Shown piece after piece: positions 38,601 to 46,206 of a DNA stretch of 64,000 nt; positions within the stretch are counted from its first letter, which is position 1; every line of letters begins with the position of its first letter. The notes beneath the pieces were generated by a model, which did no database searches, was not told the DNA's origin, and saw nothing but the letters and a program-made list of their open reading frames with translations. The position numbers were made by a program, and so were the translations under genes. The stretch comes from Rugamonas rivuli (GTDB lineage Bacteria > Pseudomonadota > Gammaproteobacteria > Burkholderiales > Burkholderiaceae_D). Location: NCBI RefSeq assembly GCF_009380165.1, contig NZ_WHUF01000004.1, forward strand, positions 248,001 through 312,000, given 5' to 3'.

Positions 38601-38976
38601 GCTGCCGGACCGCGAGCACACCGCCATCATGGGTTCCTCGCTGGGCGGCATCGCCTCGGTCTACATCGCGCAGCGCCACCCGGAAGTGTTTTCCCGCGCC
38701 GCCGGCGTGTCGAGTTCGTTCTGGTGGAATCGCGGCGAGTTCATCGCCAAGGTGCCGGCGCGCCAGCCGGTCAAGTTCTACCTCGACGCCGGCACCGACC
38801 ACGATGGCATCGAGCAGACGCTGCAGATGCGCGACGCCATGCTGGCCAAAGGCTACCGCTTGAATGAAGACCTGGTCTTCTACTCGGCCGACGGCGCCAT
38901 CCACAACGAACGCTCGTGGGCGGCGCGGGTGCAGCGGCCGCTGGCGTGGTTCTTCCCCACTAGCTCTCCGCCCTGA
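35623..38976 (+). CDS. Fusion: six-hairpin glycosidase - beta domain - esterase, exported
   Basis: A 1117-residue exported protein with three parts. Residues 1-22 are a signal peptide. About 60-520 is an (alpha/alpha)6-type glycosidase with NYVWTRDLSYAASLGLGML, a Trp/Asp-rich repeat pattern and YHNRALWPFVTAYGL, resembling amylo-alpha-1,6-glucosidase or glucoamylase-like proteins. About 540-850 is beta-rich and CBM-like. After a Gly/Ala linker, about 869-1117 is an Esterase D-type alpha/beta hydrolase: VLYMHDGQNLFD, the nucleophile Ser in MGSSLGG (about 1006), and the late His in HNERSW. The ATGA overlap with the cyclomaltodextrinase implies a joint function. The esterase substrate is unknown; acyl-decorated dextrin is one guess. 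The 3' end overlaps the convergent GGDEF gene by 17 bp. Confidence 0.85.
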   Translation: MRLPRRRLGALPLALFTLPALAATTLSTSYPTWDGKQETVRYSTPDADAPQRSYTQSSTMRVREGGKQEISYAEAQGQPSVRSGNLGFDALFTLAGLEMKQDSVGEIRDGSYNGGKPISCNCFETGELWNYVWTRDLSYAASLGLGMLDPRRVRNSLEFKLSGYRDGVRPGAHAAGSADGLQIIQDTGSGGSWPVSTDRVSWAFGADEALKALAPDERKAFAATALRALSNTLENDRLAAYDAADGLYNGEQSFLDWREQSYARWIPDDLASMASSKALSTNAGHYKALTLAAQLAREQGNAALAERYAAWAVDLKRAINQRLWQADAGMYSSMTAGHFDGAAMYKYDWLGQSLAIVTGIADRKQAESILAHYPHGPMGAPVIYPQQPGVAIYHNRALWPFVTAYGLKAAAMTGNVAVADAAYDTLMRGAALNLSNMENLEWLSGQPMLKDQQPQGDLSGPVMDSRRQLWSVGAYLGMVVGGVFGVQTTDDGIALHPFVTAKLRRVAFAGSDAVMLSNLGLRGKRLQVRLSLPPASSGDGYYDVASVTLNGKPAAATLAWSVLADDNVIEIRLGKLVAGQQAMRSVSAQPLAADPSVYAPPEARIARLERGTYGFPTLHLEGAAKGVVYNIYRNGQLAAQRVSAKTWADRRAPTLGKGSSDNLCYAVEAMYTGSGNRSHHSAPQCMDGGVEIAVADARVQSSVAAADGRIAGWGAPADTLAVRDIKVERDGSYALQLKYRNTAHQINLGISGGVKWMVLKDGQGGIAAQGVVQLPHSPASAGPSWSTPLKAELKAGSYRMELSDFYNMSYLQSNASYGDAGGVKGPSNRFDLHGARIMPLARGSAAGRGAAADGGGSAALIPALPPAGTVRIVEQIASPQLGNSRSLRIYLPPGYDAQPQQRYPVLYMHDGQNLFDARTAAYGAAWEIGTTMDRLIADHTIAPTIVVGIDNTGDRMAEYTPCCDPQYGGGKLDAYMAFIVDTVKPWADANLRTLPDREHTAIMGSSLGGIASVYIAQRHPEVFSRAAGVSSSFWWNRGEFIAKVPARQPVKFYLDAGTDHDGIEQTLQMRDAMLAKGYRLNEDLVFYSADGAIHNERSWAARVQRPLAWFFPTSSPP

Positions 38977-40465
38977 CCGGCGCCGGCTGCGGCCGCCGAC
39001 CCAGCAGCAGCGCCTCCAGCTCGTCCGGCGAGACGGCGGCGCTCAGGCAGAAGCCGAACGCTTCGTCGCAGCCCATCGCCGCCAGCTGGGTCAGCTGGTC
39101 GCCGGTCTCGACGCCGCCGGCGATCACCTGCATGTTCAGCGTGTGCGCCATGGCGATGATGGCGCGCACCATCGCCCCCTCGTCCGCCGTCCGGCCGTCG
39201 CCGTGGCGGTCGGTCGGCTGCTGGGCGGCCCGGCGCAGGTCGTCGATGAAGGATTTGTTGATCTTCACCAGGTCCACCGGGAAGCGCCGCAGGTAGTTCA
39301 GCGACGCATAACCGGTGCCGAAATCGCTGATCGAGATGCGCATGCCCAGCTGCTTGAACTGGCGCAGCACGGCCTCGCAGTTCTGGTTTTTGTCGATCAA
39401 CATGCCCTCGCTGATTTCCAGTTCGATGTAGCGCCCCGGCAGGCCGGCCTCGTGCAGGATGGCGGCAAAGGTGCGGGCGATATCCTTCTGGTAGAACTGG
39501 CGCGGCGACAGGTGCACCGACACCGTCAGCGGATGGCCCAGCTCCATCCAGCGCCGCGCCTGCGTGGCGGCGGTCGCCATCGCCCACTCGCCCACCGGCA
39601 GGATCAGCGCGCTCTCCTCCAGGATAGGCAGGAAATCCGGCGGCATCACCAGCCCCAGCTCCGGATGGTGCCAGCGCAGCAGCGCCCGGACGCCGGTGAT
39701 CTTCTGTTCGTTCAGGTTCAGCTTGGGCTGGTAGCTCAGCACGAACTCGCCGTGCTCCAGCGCGTGGCGCAGCGCCGTCTCCAGCACCACCCGCGAATAC
39801 GCCTTGGCCTGCATGCTGGGCGCGAAGCGCAGCCCGGCGCCGCGGCCGCGCTGCTTGGCCGCGTACATCGCCAAGTCGGCCTTCTCCAGCAACGCTTCGA
39901 GGTCGGCGTCGTCGTCGGGATAGACGGCGATGCCGATGCTGGCGGCCACCGCCAGCGTATCGCCATGGACCAGGAAAGGCTCGGCGATGGCGGCGCCGAT
40001 CTTGTCGGCCACCTGCTGCGCATCCTGGGCGGCGCGCAACTCGGTGAGCAGCACGATGAACTCGTCGCCGCCCTGGCGGGCCACGGTGTCGACCTCGCGC
40101 ACGCAGCGCCGCAGGCGCTGGGCGAACTGCACCAGCACCTGGTCGCCGGCGTCGTGGCCGAGGTTGTCGTTGATGGCCTTGAAGTGGTCGATGTCGACAA
40201 ACAGCACCGCCAGCAGGCTGCCGTGGCGGCGCGCGTAGGCGATGCCGTGCTCCAGTTGCAGCTGGCATTGCAGGCGGTTGGGCAGGCCGGTCAGGCTGTC
40301 GTGGTGGGCGATGTAGTCCAGCCGTATTTCCGCTTCTCGGTGGGATTCCAGCGTGGACTGCAACTGCGCGCAGCGGGCACGCAAGGCGCGCACCCGCACC
40401 TCGCCGTACCACAGCGCCAGCAGACTGAGTGCGATGCCGGCCAGCACCGGCAATAGGCTGTTCAT
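38960..40465 (-). CDS. Diguanylate cyclase with degenerate EAL domain
   Basis: A 501-residue membrane protein with one N-terminal TM segment (about 5-20), a short coil, a GGDEF domain (about 55-215) and an EAL domain (about 230-480). GGDEF at about 133 is intact, and RxxD lies five residues before it (REVDTVARQ), so product inhibition is likely. The EAL domain has lost its catalytic residues: EAL reads RAL in GVRALLRW, DDFGTGY reads SDFGTGY, and EGVET reads GGVET. Phosphodiesterase activity is therefore not expected, and the domain may bind or sense c-di-GMP. The start ATG 40463-40465 has GGAG nine bases upstream; a perfect palindrome CCGGTGCACCGG lies at 40481-40492. Confidence 0.9.
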   Translation of the reverse strand: MNSLLPVLAGIALSLLALWYGEVRVRALRARCAQLQSTLESHREAEIRLDYIAHHDSLTGLPNRLQCQLQLEHGIAYARRHGSLLAVLFVDIDHFKAINDNLGHDAGDQVLVQFAQRLRRCVREVDTVARQGGDEFIVLLTELRAAQDAQQVADKIGAAIAEPFLVHGDTLAVAASIGIAVYPDDDADLEALLEKADLAMYAAKQRGRGAGLRFAPSMQAKAYSRVVLETALRHALEHGEFVLSYQPKLNLNEQKITGVRALLRWHHPELGLVMPPDFLPILEESALILPVGEWAMATAATQARRWMELGHPLTVSVHLSPRQFYQKDIARTFAAILHEAGLPGRYIELEISEGMLIDKNQNCEAVLRQFKQLGMRISISDFGTGYASLNYLRRFPVDLVKINKSFIDDLRRAAQQPTDRHGDGRTADEGAMVRAIIAMAHTLNMQVIAGGVETGDQLTQLAAMGCDEAFGFCLSAAVSPDELEALLLGRRPQPAPVRAES

Positions 40466-40579
40466 GCTGTCCCTCTCCATCCGGTGCACCGGGGAAGAGG
40501 GAATCATAGTAGATGGCCCGGCAGATCCAAGCCCGTTCACGCCGCCGCTTGAGCGGCATCAAAACCGCGCTGCGGCCCG

Positions 40580-42217
40580 TCAGGCGTGTCGCGCCATCGG
40601 CAACAGGCGCCGCTGCGCCGGCGCCGCCACATGGGCCGGCTGGCGATGCTCCTGCAATTTGAACACGCTGACCGCCTCCGCCAGGCTGGCGGCCTGTTGT
40701 TCCATCGCGTCGGCGGCGGCGGCGGCCTCCTCGACCAGCGCGGCATTCTGCTGGGTCACGCTGTCCATCTGGCTGATGGCGATGCTGATCTGCTCGATGC
40801 CGTCGCGCTGTTCGCCGCTGGCGATCGAAATTTCGCCGATGATGGCGGTGACGCGCTGCACGCTGGCCACCACCTCGCCCATGGTCTCGCCCGCCTGGCC
40901 GACCAGCTTGCTGCCAGCCTCCACCCGGCCGACCGAATCGCCGATCAGTTCCTTGATTTCCTTGGCCGCCGCCGCCGAGCGTTGCGCCAGGTTGCGCACC
41001 TCGCTGGCGACCACCGCGAAGCCGCGTCCCTGCTCGCCGGCCCGGGCCGCTTCCACCGCCGCGTTCAGCGCCAGGATGTTGGTCTGGAAAGCGATGCCGT
41101 CGATCACACCGATGATGTCCACAATCTTGCGCGACGATTCATTGATCGAGCCCATCGTGCGCACCATCTGCTCGACCGCGTCGCCGCCCTTGGCCGCCAC
41201 GGCGGAGGCGGTGTCGGCCAGCTTGCAGGCCTCGGCCGCGTTGGCGTTGTTCTGCTGCACGGTGGTGGTCAGTTCGACCATCGCGGCGGCCGTCTCTTCC
41301 AGCGAGCTGGCCTGCTCCTCGGTGCGGCTGGACAGGTCGAGATTGCCGGCGGCGATATCCTTGGCCGCGCCGTGGATGGCGTCGGTGCCGATGCGGACCT
41401 TGCCGACGATATTGCTCAGGTTGCCCTGCATGCGCTTGAGCGCGCCCAGCAGCGCGCCGATCTCATCGGCGCTGCTGACACGCACCTCGCTGCTCAGGTC
41501 GCCGGCGGCCACCGTCTCGGCCATCTCGACCGCCTCGTTCAGCGGCACGGTGATGCTCTTGATCAGCCACAGCATGGTGGCGACGCCGACCACCAGCGTC
41601 ACCAGCAGCGTGACGCCCATGGCCATCATCGCGCGTCCGTGCGCCACCTTGTTCTCCTCCTCCATCTCGACCATCAGGCGATGCGATTCCTTGCCGATGA
41701 AGGCAACGATCTCGTCGATTTTCTTGGTGGGTTCGCGGTCCATGCCCTTGACCAGCGCATCGACCACGTGGGCGCTTTCCTGGTTGGCGCTATCGTATTT
41801 CTGCAGCGCCGCCATGTAGCGCGTCACCAGCTCGCCCTGGGTGGCGATGGCCTCGTCGACCAGCGGCGTCTTGAGGTCCAGCCTGGCCAGCAGCGCCTTC
41901 AGCTTTTGCAGCTCGGCGCGCGTGGTCTCGCCGCCTTTGACGAAGGCCTTGCTGTATTTATCGAAATTGGCGGGGTCGTTGCCGCGCAGCAGAGTGTTCT
42001 TCCACTCCTGCACCTGGATCTTGAATTCGACCTGGGCGCCGCGCGCCACGTCGACGGCCTCCGTCATGGCCTGCATGCGCTGCATGGCGTCGGCGCTGCG
42101 TGCGTTGCTGCCGTCCAGCGCGCGCCAGCCGCCGGTGGCGACGATGGCCAGCGCCACAAAGAAGAAAGCGCCCAACAAGCCCAGCCGCACGCCTATCTTG
42201 AGATTGGCGAGTTTCAT
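40580..42217 (-). CDS. Methyl-accepting chemotaxis protein, four-helix sensor
   Basis: A 545-residue chemoreceptor. TM1 is at about 10-30, a periplasmic four-helix bundle domain spans about 33-193, and TM2 at about 196-215 is followed by a HAMP domain with [22 protein letters not shown]. The signalling hairpin tip is [35 protein letters not shown] (about 375-410, quoted in parts by its central residues), flanked by methylation helices with [16 protein letters not shown]. No NWETF-type pentapeptide ends the protein. The ATG has AAGGG upstream. It directs flagellar behaviour in response to an unknown ligand. The GGDEF gene follows on the same strand after about 114 bp. Confidence 0.93.
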   Translation of the reverse strand: MKLANLKIGVRLGLLGAFFFVALAIVATGGWRALDGSNARSADAMQRMQAMTEAVDVARGAQVEFKIQVQEWKNTLLRGNDPANFDKYSKAFVKGGETTRAELQKLKALLARLDLKTPLVDEAIATQGELVTRYMAALQKYDSANQESAHVVDALVKGMDREPTKKIDEIVAFIGKESHRLMVEMEEENKVAHGRAMMAMGVTLLVTLVVGVATMLWLIKSITVPLNEAVEMAETVAAGDLSSEVRVSSADEIGALLGALKRMQGNLSNIVGKVRIGTDAIHGAAKDIAAGNLDLSSRTEEQASSLEETAAAMVELTTTVQQNNANAAEACKLADTASAVAAKGGDAVEQMVRTMGSINESSRKIVDIIGVIDGIAFQTNILALNAAVEAARAGEQGRGFAVVASEVRNLAQRSAAAAKEIKELIGDSVGRVEAGSKLVGQAGETMGEVVASVQRVTAIIGEISIASGEQRDGIEQISIAISQMDSVTQQNAALVEEAAAAADAMEQQAASLAEAVSVFKLQEHRQPAHVAAPAQRRLLPMARHA

Positions 42218-42432
42218 AGGTTTCCCTTTCGGTAAAAATTCAATACGTACAAGATGACCGCAGCGGCGTCTTCACCGCCATCACGTGGCTTATATTTTTG
42301 AATTGCTTCCGTTTTCTAGGGAACAAGCAACTTCTAGTTCTTTGGGTCCATCATGCGCTAAGGCACAAAAAAATCCAAGCGCAGTCCGGTGAAATTCTAT
42401 CGAATTCCCACCATTGCAACAGGTCGATGGGA

Positions 42433-42948
42433 TTAGTTCGGAAAATCGATGCGGTAAATATTGGTAGGACGATCATGCGGCGGCAGATTGCGCAGTTCGA
42501 CAAACGCCAGTCCGAGTTTTTCCAGCAGGCGGATCGAATTGATGTTGCCCGGATCGGTCAGCCCCAGCAGGCAGCGCATGCGCAGCGTATCGCGCGCATA
42601 GGCCACCACGGCGGCGGCGGCCTCGTAGGTGTAGCCCATGCCGAACCAGGCCGGCCGGATCGCGTAGCCGATGTCGACGTGGTCCAGTCCGTCACGCTTG
42701 ATCAGGCCGCACAAGCCCAGCGCCACGCCGTCGCTCTTGCGTTCCATGACGTACAGCGAATGCCCCAGCCGCTCCTGCATCGCACACGGGCCTTCGAGGA
42801 TGGCGTCGCGCGCGCCCTCGATGCTGCGGATGCCTTTGTCGCCAATAAACTCCAGCCAGGTGGGGTCGTTGACCAGGTCGTAATAAAAGACGGCATCGTC
42901 AGGGGTGATGGTGCGCAGCGTCAGGCGTTCGGTGTCGAGTATTTTCAT
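42433..42948 (-). CDS. GNAT acetyltransferase, RimJ/RimL type
   Basis: A 171-residue N-acetyltransferase. It starts MKILDTERLTLRTITPDDA, the common opening of RimJ/RimL-like GNATs. The acetyl-CoA site is IRPAWFGMGYTYEAAAAVVAYA, followed by NINSIRLLEKLGLAFV, which is motif B. It acetylates an amino group on a protein N-terminus or small molecule; the substrate is unknown. Its ATG overlaps the stop of the upstream GNAT by four bases (42945-42948), so both are made together. The tail is followed by about 215 bp of non-coding sequence before the chemoreceptor. Confidence 0.88.
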   Translation of the reverse strand: MKILDTERLTLRTITPDDAVFYYDLVNDPTWLEFIGDKGIRSIEGARDAILEGPCAMQERLGHSLYVMERKSDGVALGLCGLIKRDGLDHVDIGYAIRPAWFGMGYTYEAAAAVVAYARDTLRMRCLLGLTDPGNINSIRLLEKLGLAFVELRNLPPHDRPTNIYRIDFPN

Positions 42949-43466
42949 GCGTCGGGCCAATGCGAAGGATCGTCCAGCAACTGGTACATGACGTAGACGT
43001 CGACGTAGCCGAGGTGGGCGTGATAGTAGGCGCGCGGCAGCGTGCCGACAATGGAGAAGCCGAGCTTCTTCCACAGCAGCACGGCCGGCACGTTGGAGCT
43101 GACCACGTAGTTGAACTGCATCGCCAGATAGCCTTGCGAACGGGCGCGGTCGAGGCAATCGCCGCCCAGCAGCTTGCCCACGCCTATGCCCTGCGCGGCC
43201 GGGCTGACCATGAAGGAGGCGTTGGCCACGTGGGCACCGCGGTCGCGCTGGTTGGCGATCAGCCGGTACATGCCGACCAGCCGCTCGCTGTTAAGGATGG
43301 CCACATACGATTGCACGCCGGGGCCGAACCAATAGGCATGGCAATCTTCGCGGCTGGTGTCGGCGGCGAAGTAATAAGTGTCGCCGCTGGCGATCAGCTG
43401 CTGGAAGATTTCCCACATGGCGCCGAAGTCGGCTTCCGTAGCGGGGCGGATGGCGATTTCTTTCAA
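42945..43466 (-). CDS. GNAT family N-acetyltransferase
   Basis: About 173 residues. The acetyl-CoA motif is SPAAQGIGVGKLLGGDCLDRA, and motif B is NVPAVLLWKKLGFSIVGTLPRA. It belongs to the Mdd/phosphinothricin-like GNATs that act on small amines, but the substrate is not known. The start is uncertain: a TTG at 43464-43466 has GGAG five bases upstream, while an earlier TTG at 43488-43490 is also in frame. A 13-codon minicistron in another frame ends on the same TTGA and could couple translation. The gene overlaps the next GNAT by ATGA and lies downstream of the cytosine deaminase-like gene. Confidence 0.82.
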   Translation of the reverse strand: MKEIAIRPATEADFGAMWEIFQQLIASGDTYYFAADTSREDCHAYWFGPGVQSYVAILNSERLVGMYRLIANQRDRGAHVANASFMVSPAAQGIGVGKLLGGDCLDRARSQGYLAMQFNYVVSSNVPAVLLWKKLGFSIVGTLPRAYYHAHLGYVDVYVMYQLLDDPSHWPDA

Positions 43467-43547
43467 GGCAGCTCCAGGCGGATTAAACAATGTTCAATTG
43501 TCATGGATTTCCGATGGCAAGTCCAGCTTGCGCTGCCGCCACCGGGC

Positions 43548-44834
43548 TCAGCGGCCCAGCCGGAAATCCACCGCCGGCGGCCGGCCAGGCAAACTCAGCC
43601 GGGCTTGCGCGCGCGGCGACTCGGCGATCACCCGGCCGCGCCGCATCACCATGCGCCGCGCCGCGCGCAGGCGGATCGCCTCCACCGGATCGGCCGCGTC
43701 CAGCAGCACCAGGTCGGCATGGCAGCCGACCGCCACGCCGTAGTCTTGCAGGCCCAGGATGCGGGCCGGCGCCGCCGTCACCGCCTGGTAGCAGGCACGC
43801 ATCGCATCCTGCCCGGTCATCTGCGCCACGTGCAGGCCCATATGCGCCACCTCCAGCATGTCGCCCGAGCCCAGGCTGTACCACGGGTCCATCACGCAAT
43901 CGTGGCCGAAGGCGACCTCGACGCCGGCCGCCATCAGTTCCGGCACCCGCGTCATGCCGCGCCGTTTCGGATAGCTGTCGTGGCGGCCTTGCAGGGTGAT
44001 GTTGATCAGCGGATTGGCGATCGCCGCCACGCCCGCCTCGCGTATCAGCGGCAGCAGCTTGCTGACGTAGTAGTTGTCCATCGAATGCATCGAGGTCAGG
44101 TGCGAGCCTGCCACCCTTCCGTGCAGGCCGAGGCGGTGGCTGTGGTAGGCCAGCGTTTCGATGTGGCGCGACAGCGGATCGTCCGACTCGTCGCAATGCA
44201 TGTCCACCATCAGGCCCTGTTCGGCGGCGAACTCGCACAGGATGCGCACCGATTCGGCGCCGTCGGCCATGGTGCGTTCGAAGTGCGGGATGCCGCCGAC
44301 CACGTCCACGCCCATGGCAATCGCTCGCTTGAGGTTGGCCAGCGCGGTCGGGCTGCGCAGCAGGCCGTCCTGCGGAAAGGCCACCAGTTGCAGATCCAGG
44401 TAAGGCGCGACCAGGCGTTTGACCTCCAGCAGCGCCTCGACCGCCAGCAGACGGTCGTCGCAGATATCGACATGGGAACGGATCGCCTGCAAGCCGCGCG
44501 CGGCGGCCCAGTCGCAGTACTGCATGGCGCGCTCGACCAGCGCCTGCTGGGTCAGGTCGGGCTTCAGCTCGCCCCACAGCGCGATGCCTTCGAGCAGCGT
44601 GCCGGAGGCGTTGACGCGCGGCAGGCCGTAGCTCAGCGTGGCGTCCATGTGGAAATGGGCGTCGACAAACGGCGCGCTGAGCAGGTCGCCGCCGGCGTCG
44701 ATTTCCTGCGCGCCCTTGAGCGGCAGCGCCCGGCCGATGGCGCTGATGCGGCCTTGGTCGATGGCGACATCGACGCCCCGTTGTCCGTCGGCCAGGCTGG
44801 CGTTCCGTATTACCGTCTCGATCACCGCATCCAT
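43548..44834 (-). CDS. Cytosine deaminase-like amidohydrolase (CodA family)
   Basis: A 428-residue metal-dependent amidohydrolase of the CodA type. Metal and catalytic positions are visible: HxH in FVDAHFHMD, HCDESDD (the His ligand and the proton-shuttling Glu), SHLTSMHSM, and the Asp of GHDCVMDPWYSLG. In E. coli CodA this last motif is HDDVFDPW; the second Asp (314), known to set specificity toward 5-substituted cytosines, is Cys here. The substrate may therefore differ: cytosine, a 5-modified cytosine, isoguanine or creatinine are possible. The ATG 44832-44834 has GGGAG upstream. It follows the DUF2164 gene by 13 bp. Confidence 0.85.
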   Translation of the reverse strand: MDAVIETVIRNASLADGQRGVDVAIDQGRISAIGRALPLKGAQEIDAGGDLLSAPFVDAHFHMDATLSYGLPRVNASGTLLEGIALWGELKPDLTQQALVERAMQYCDWAAARGLQAIRSHVDICDDRLLAVEALLEVKRLVAPYLDLQLVAFPQDGLLRSPTALANLKRAIAMGVDVVGGIPHFERTMADGAESVRILCEFAAEQGLMVDMHCDESDDPLSRHIETLAYHSHRLGLHGRVAGSHLTSMHSMDNYYVSKLLPLIREAGVAAIANPLINITLQGRHDSYPKRRGMTRVPELMAAGVEVAFGHDCVMDPWYSLGSGDMLEVAHMGLHVAQMTGQDAMRACYQAVTAAPARILGLQDYGVAVGCHADLVLLDAADPVEAIRLRAARRMVMRRGRVIAESPRAQARLSLPGRPPAVDFRLGR

Positions 44835-44847
44835 CCGCGCTCCCGGC

Positions 44848-45096
44848 TTATTTCTTCCAGTATGAAAACTCCGACTCGTAGCAGACCGTTTCGATCTCCG
44901 CGATCTTGTCCTGCATCGCCGCCTGGGCGTCGAGGATGGCCTGATTGTAGACAGACGGGCCGATTTCGCGCAAACAAAAATCGAGCAGCAGCTTCGCCTT
45001 GAGTTCGCCGACCTCCTCGTCCATGTTCGCGGCGCAGTAGCGCTGGATCGATCCCAGCAGGCGTTGTTCGACTTCCTTGTTCAGTTTGATGGCCAT
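44848..45096 (-). CDS. DUF2164 family protein
   Basis: An 82-residue soluble protein matching DUF2164: IKLNKEVEQRLLGSIQRYCAANMDEEVGELKAKLLLDFCLREIGPSVYNQAILDA is the family pattern, given here by its characteristic segments EVGELKAKLLLDF and GPSVYNQAI. It is all-helical and without signal peptide. The function of the family is unknown. It is the first gene of a pair with the cytosine deaminase-like gene 13 bp downstream, and AAGGGA precedes its ATG. A 260-bp spacer separates it from the divergent phasin. Confidence 0.85.
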   Translation of the reverse strand: MAIKLNKEVEQRLLGSIQRYCAANMDEEVGELKAKLLLDFCLREIGPSVYNQAILDAQAAMQDKIAEIETVCYESEFSYWKK

Positions 45097-45355
45097 GTAT
45101 TCCCTTTTTCAATTGATTGCGCATCTTGTTGCGGCGCACTAATTCAGACTTTTCTGCCGCCGCGTATTGCGTTGCATCAAGAACGACGCAGATAATGTCC
45201 ATGCGGCATTTTTCCTTGTTGCGGGCTTTGCGACATGGCAGAAAAAATAACTTTCCAAGCCCAACTTTCGCCGCTAGAATGGGCTTATTGCAATGCATCA
45301 TAATGCGCGCAGCGTGCACAGCTTTGCCGACATTCTAATCGCCCCAGGAGAAACC

Positions 45356-46105
45356 ATGTCTTCGATCACCGAACAGTTTTCCGCAGCTACGAAGTCCCAG
45401 TTGGAAGCCCAATTCAAGATCTTCAACACGTTTGCCAGCACCGCCGTCGACAGTGCGGAAAAGGTCATCGCGCTGAACATCAGCACCACCAAGGCTTCGG
45501 TGGAAAAATCGTCGGCCGCCGCGAAAAAGCTGCTCGAAGCGAAAGATCCGCGCGAATTCTTCAGCCTGAGCACGGCCGAGCCGGCCAGCTTCGACAACCT
45601 GCTGGCCTATGGCCGCCAGCTGTACAGCATCGCTTCCGACGTCCAGAGCGAGCTGATCCAGTCGGCCCAGCACACCATCAAGCAAGTGTCCGACCTGGCC
45701 ACCGCGCCGGTGACGGCGGTGAAAACTGCCGTCAAGGCCTTGCCGCCAGCAGCGCCAGTTGCTGCGGCGCCGGTCGCCAAGCCTCCTGTTGCTGCCGCCG
45801 CGCCGGTGGTGGTTGAGCCGCCGGTCGTGATTGCCGCAGCCCAAGCGCCTGCCAACGAAGCGGTGGCAGAAGAAGCCAAGGCCGCCAAGGTCGTCGCCAA
45901 GCCAAAAGCCGCGCCTGTGGACGAAGCACCGGCACCGGTGGAAGTCAAAGCCGCCGCAGCCAAGCCTGCCTTCCCTGCGCCGCCAGCGAAGCCGGTCGCC
46001 GCCGTCGCCGACAGCAAGCCCGAACTGAAATCCGTGCCGTCGGCCAAGGCCAAGCCCACCGGCAAACAGCTCGACATGCTGAGCAGCAACAAAGCCAAGA
46101 AATAA
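45356..46105 (+). CDS. Phasin with Ala/Pro/Lys-rich C-terminal tail
   Basis: A 249-residue phasin of the PF09361 type. The N-terminal helical domain (1-125), starting SSITEQFSAATKSQLEAQFK, coats polyhydroxyalkanoate granules; FFSLSTAEPASFDNLLAYGRQLYSI is characteristic. The rest (about 130-249) is low-complexity Ala/Pro/Val/Lys, similar in composition to the DNA-binding tail of Pseudomonas PhaF. The ATG 45356 has AGGAG upstream. An inverted repeat AAGCCCA/TGGGCTT (45257-45263 and 45280-45286) lies in its upstream region and could be regulatory. It is monocistronic, with no phaC nearby. Confidence 0.9.
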   Translation: MSSITEQFSAATKSQLEAQFKIFNTFASTAVDSAEKVIALNISTTKASVEKSSAAAKKLLEAKDPREFFSLSTAEPASFDNLLAYGRQLYSIASDVQSELIQSAQHTIKQVSDLATAPVTAVKTAVKALPPAAPVAAAPVAKPPVAAAAPVVVEPPVVIAAAQAPANEAVAEEAKAAKVVAKPKAAPVDEAPAPVEVKAAAAKPAFPAPPAKPVAAVADSKPELKSVPSAKAKPTGKQLDMLSSNKAKK

Positions 46106-46206
46106 GACTGCGGCGTTTTATTTCCATGTAGGAATTGGAAGGGCACGGACTACGGACTTCCTCGGCATGTTGTATCCTAGCGGGCTAAGCGCTATTCCGA
46201 GGCAAC

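Noticed and set aside
42218..42432. A sigma-28 promoter for the chemoreceptor
   Set aside because: I did not find a TAAA-N15-GCCGATAA-like pair in the spacer.
45257..45286. AAGCCCA/TGGGCTT inverted repeat as a rho-independent terminator
   Set aside because: The stem is only 7 bp with a 16-nt loop and no T-run; it is mentioned only as a possible regulatory dyad.
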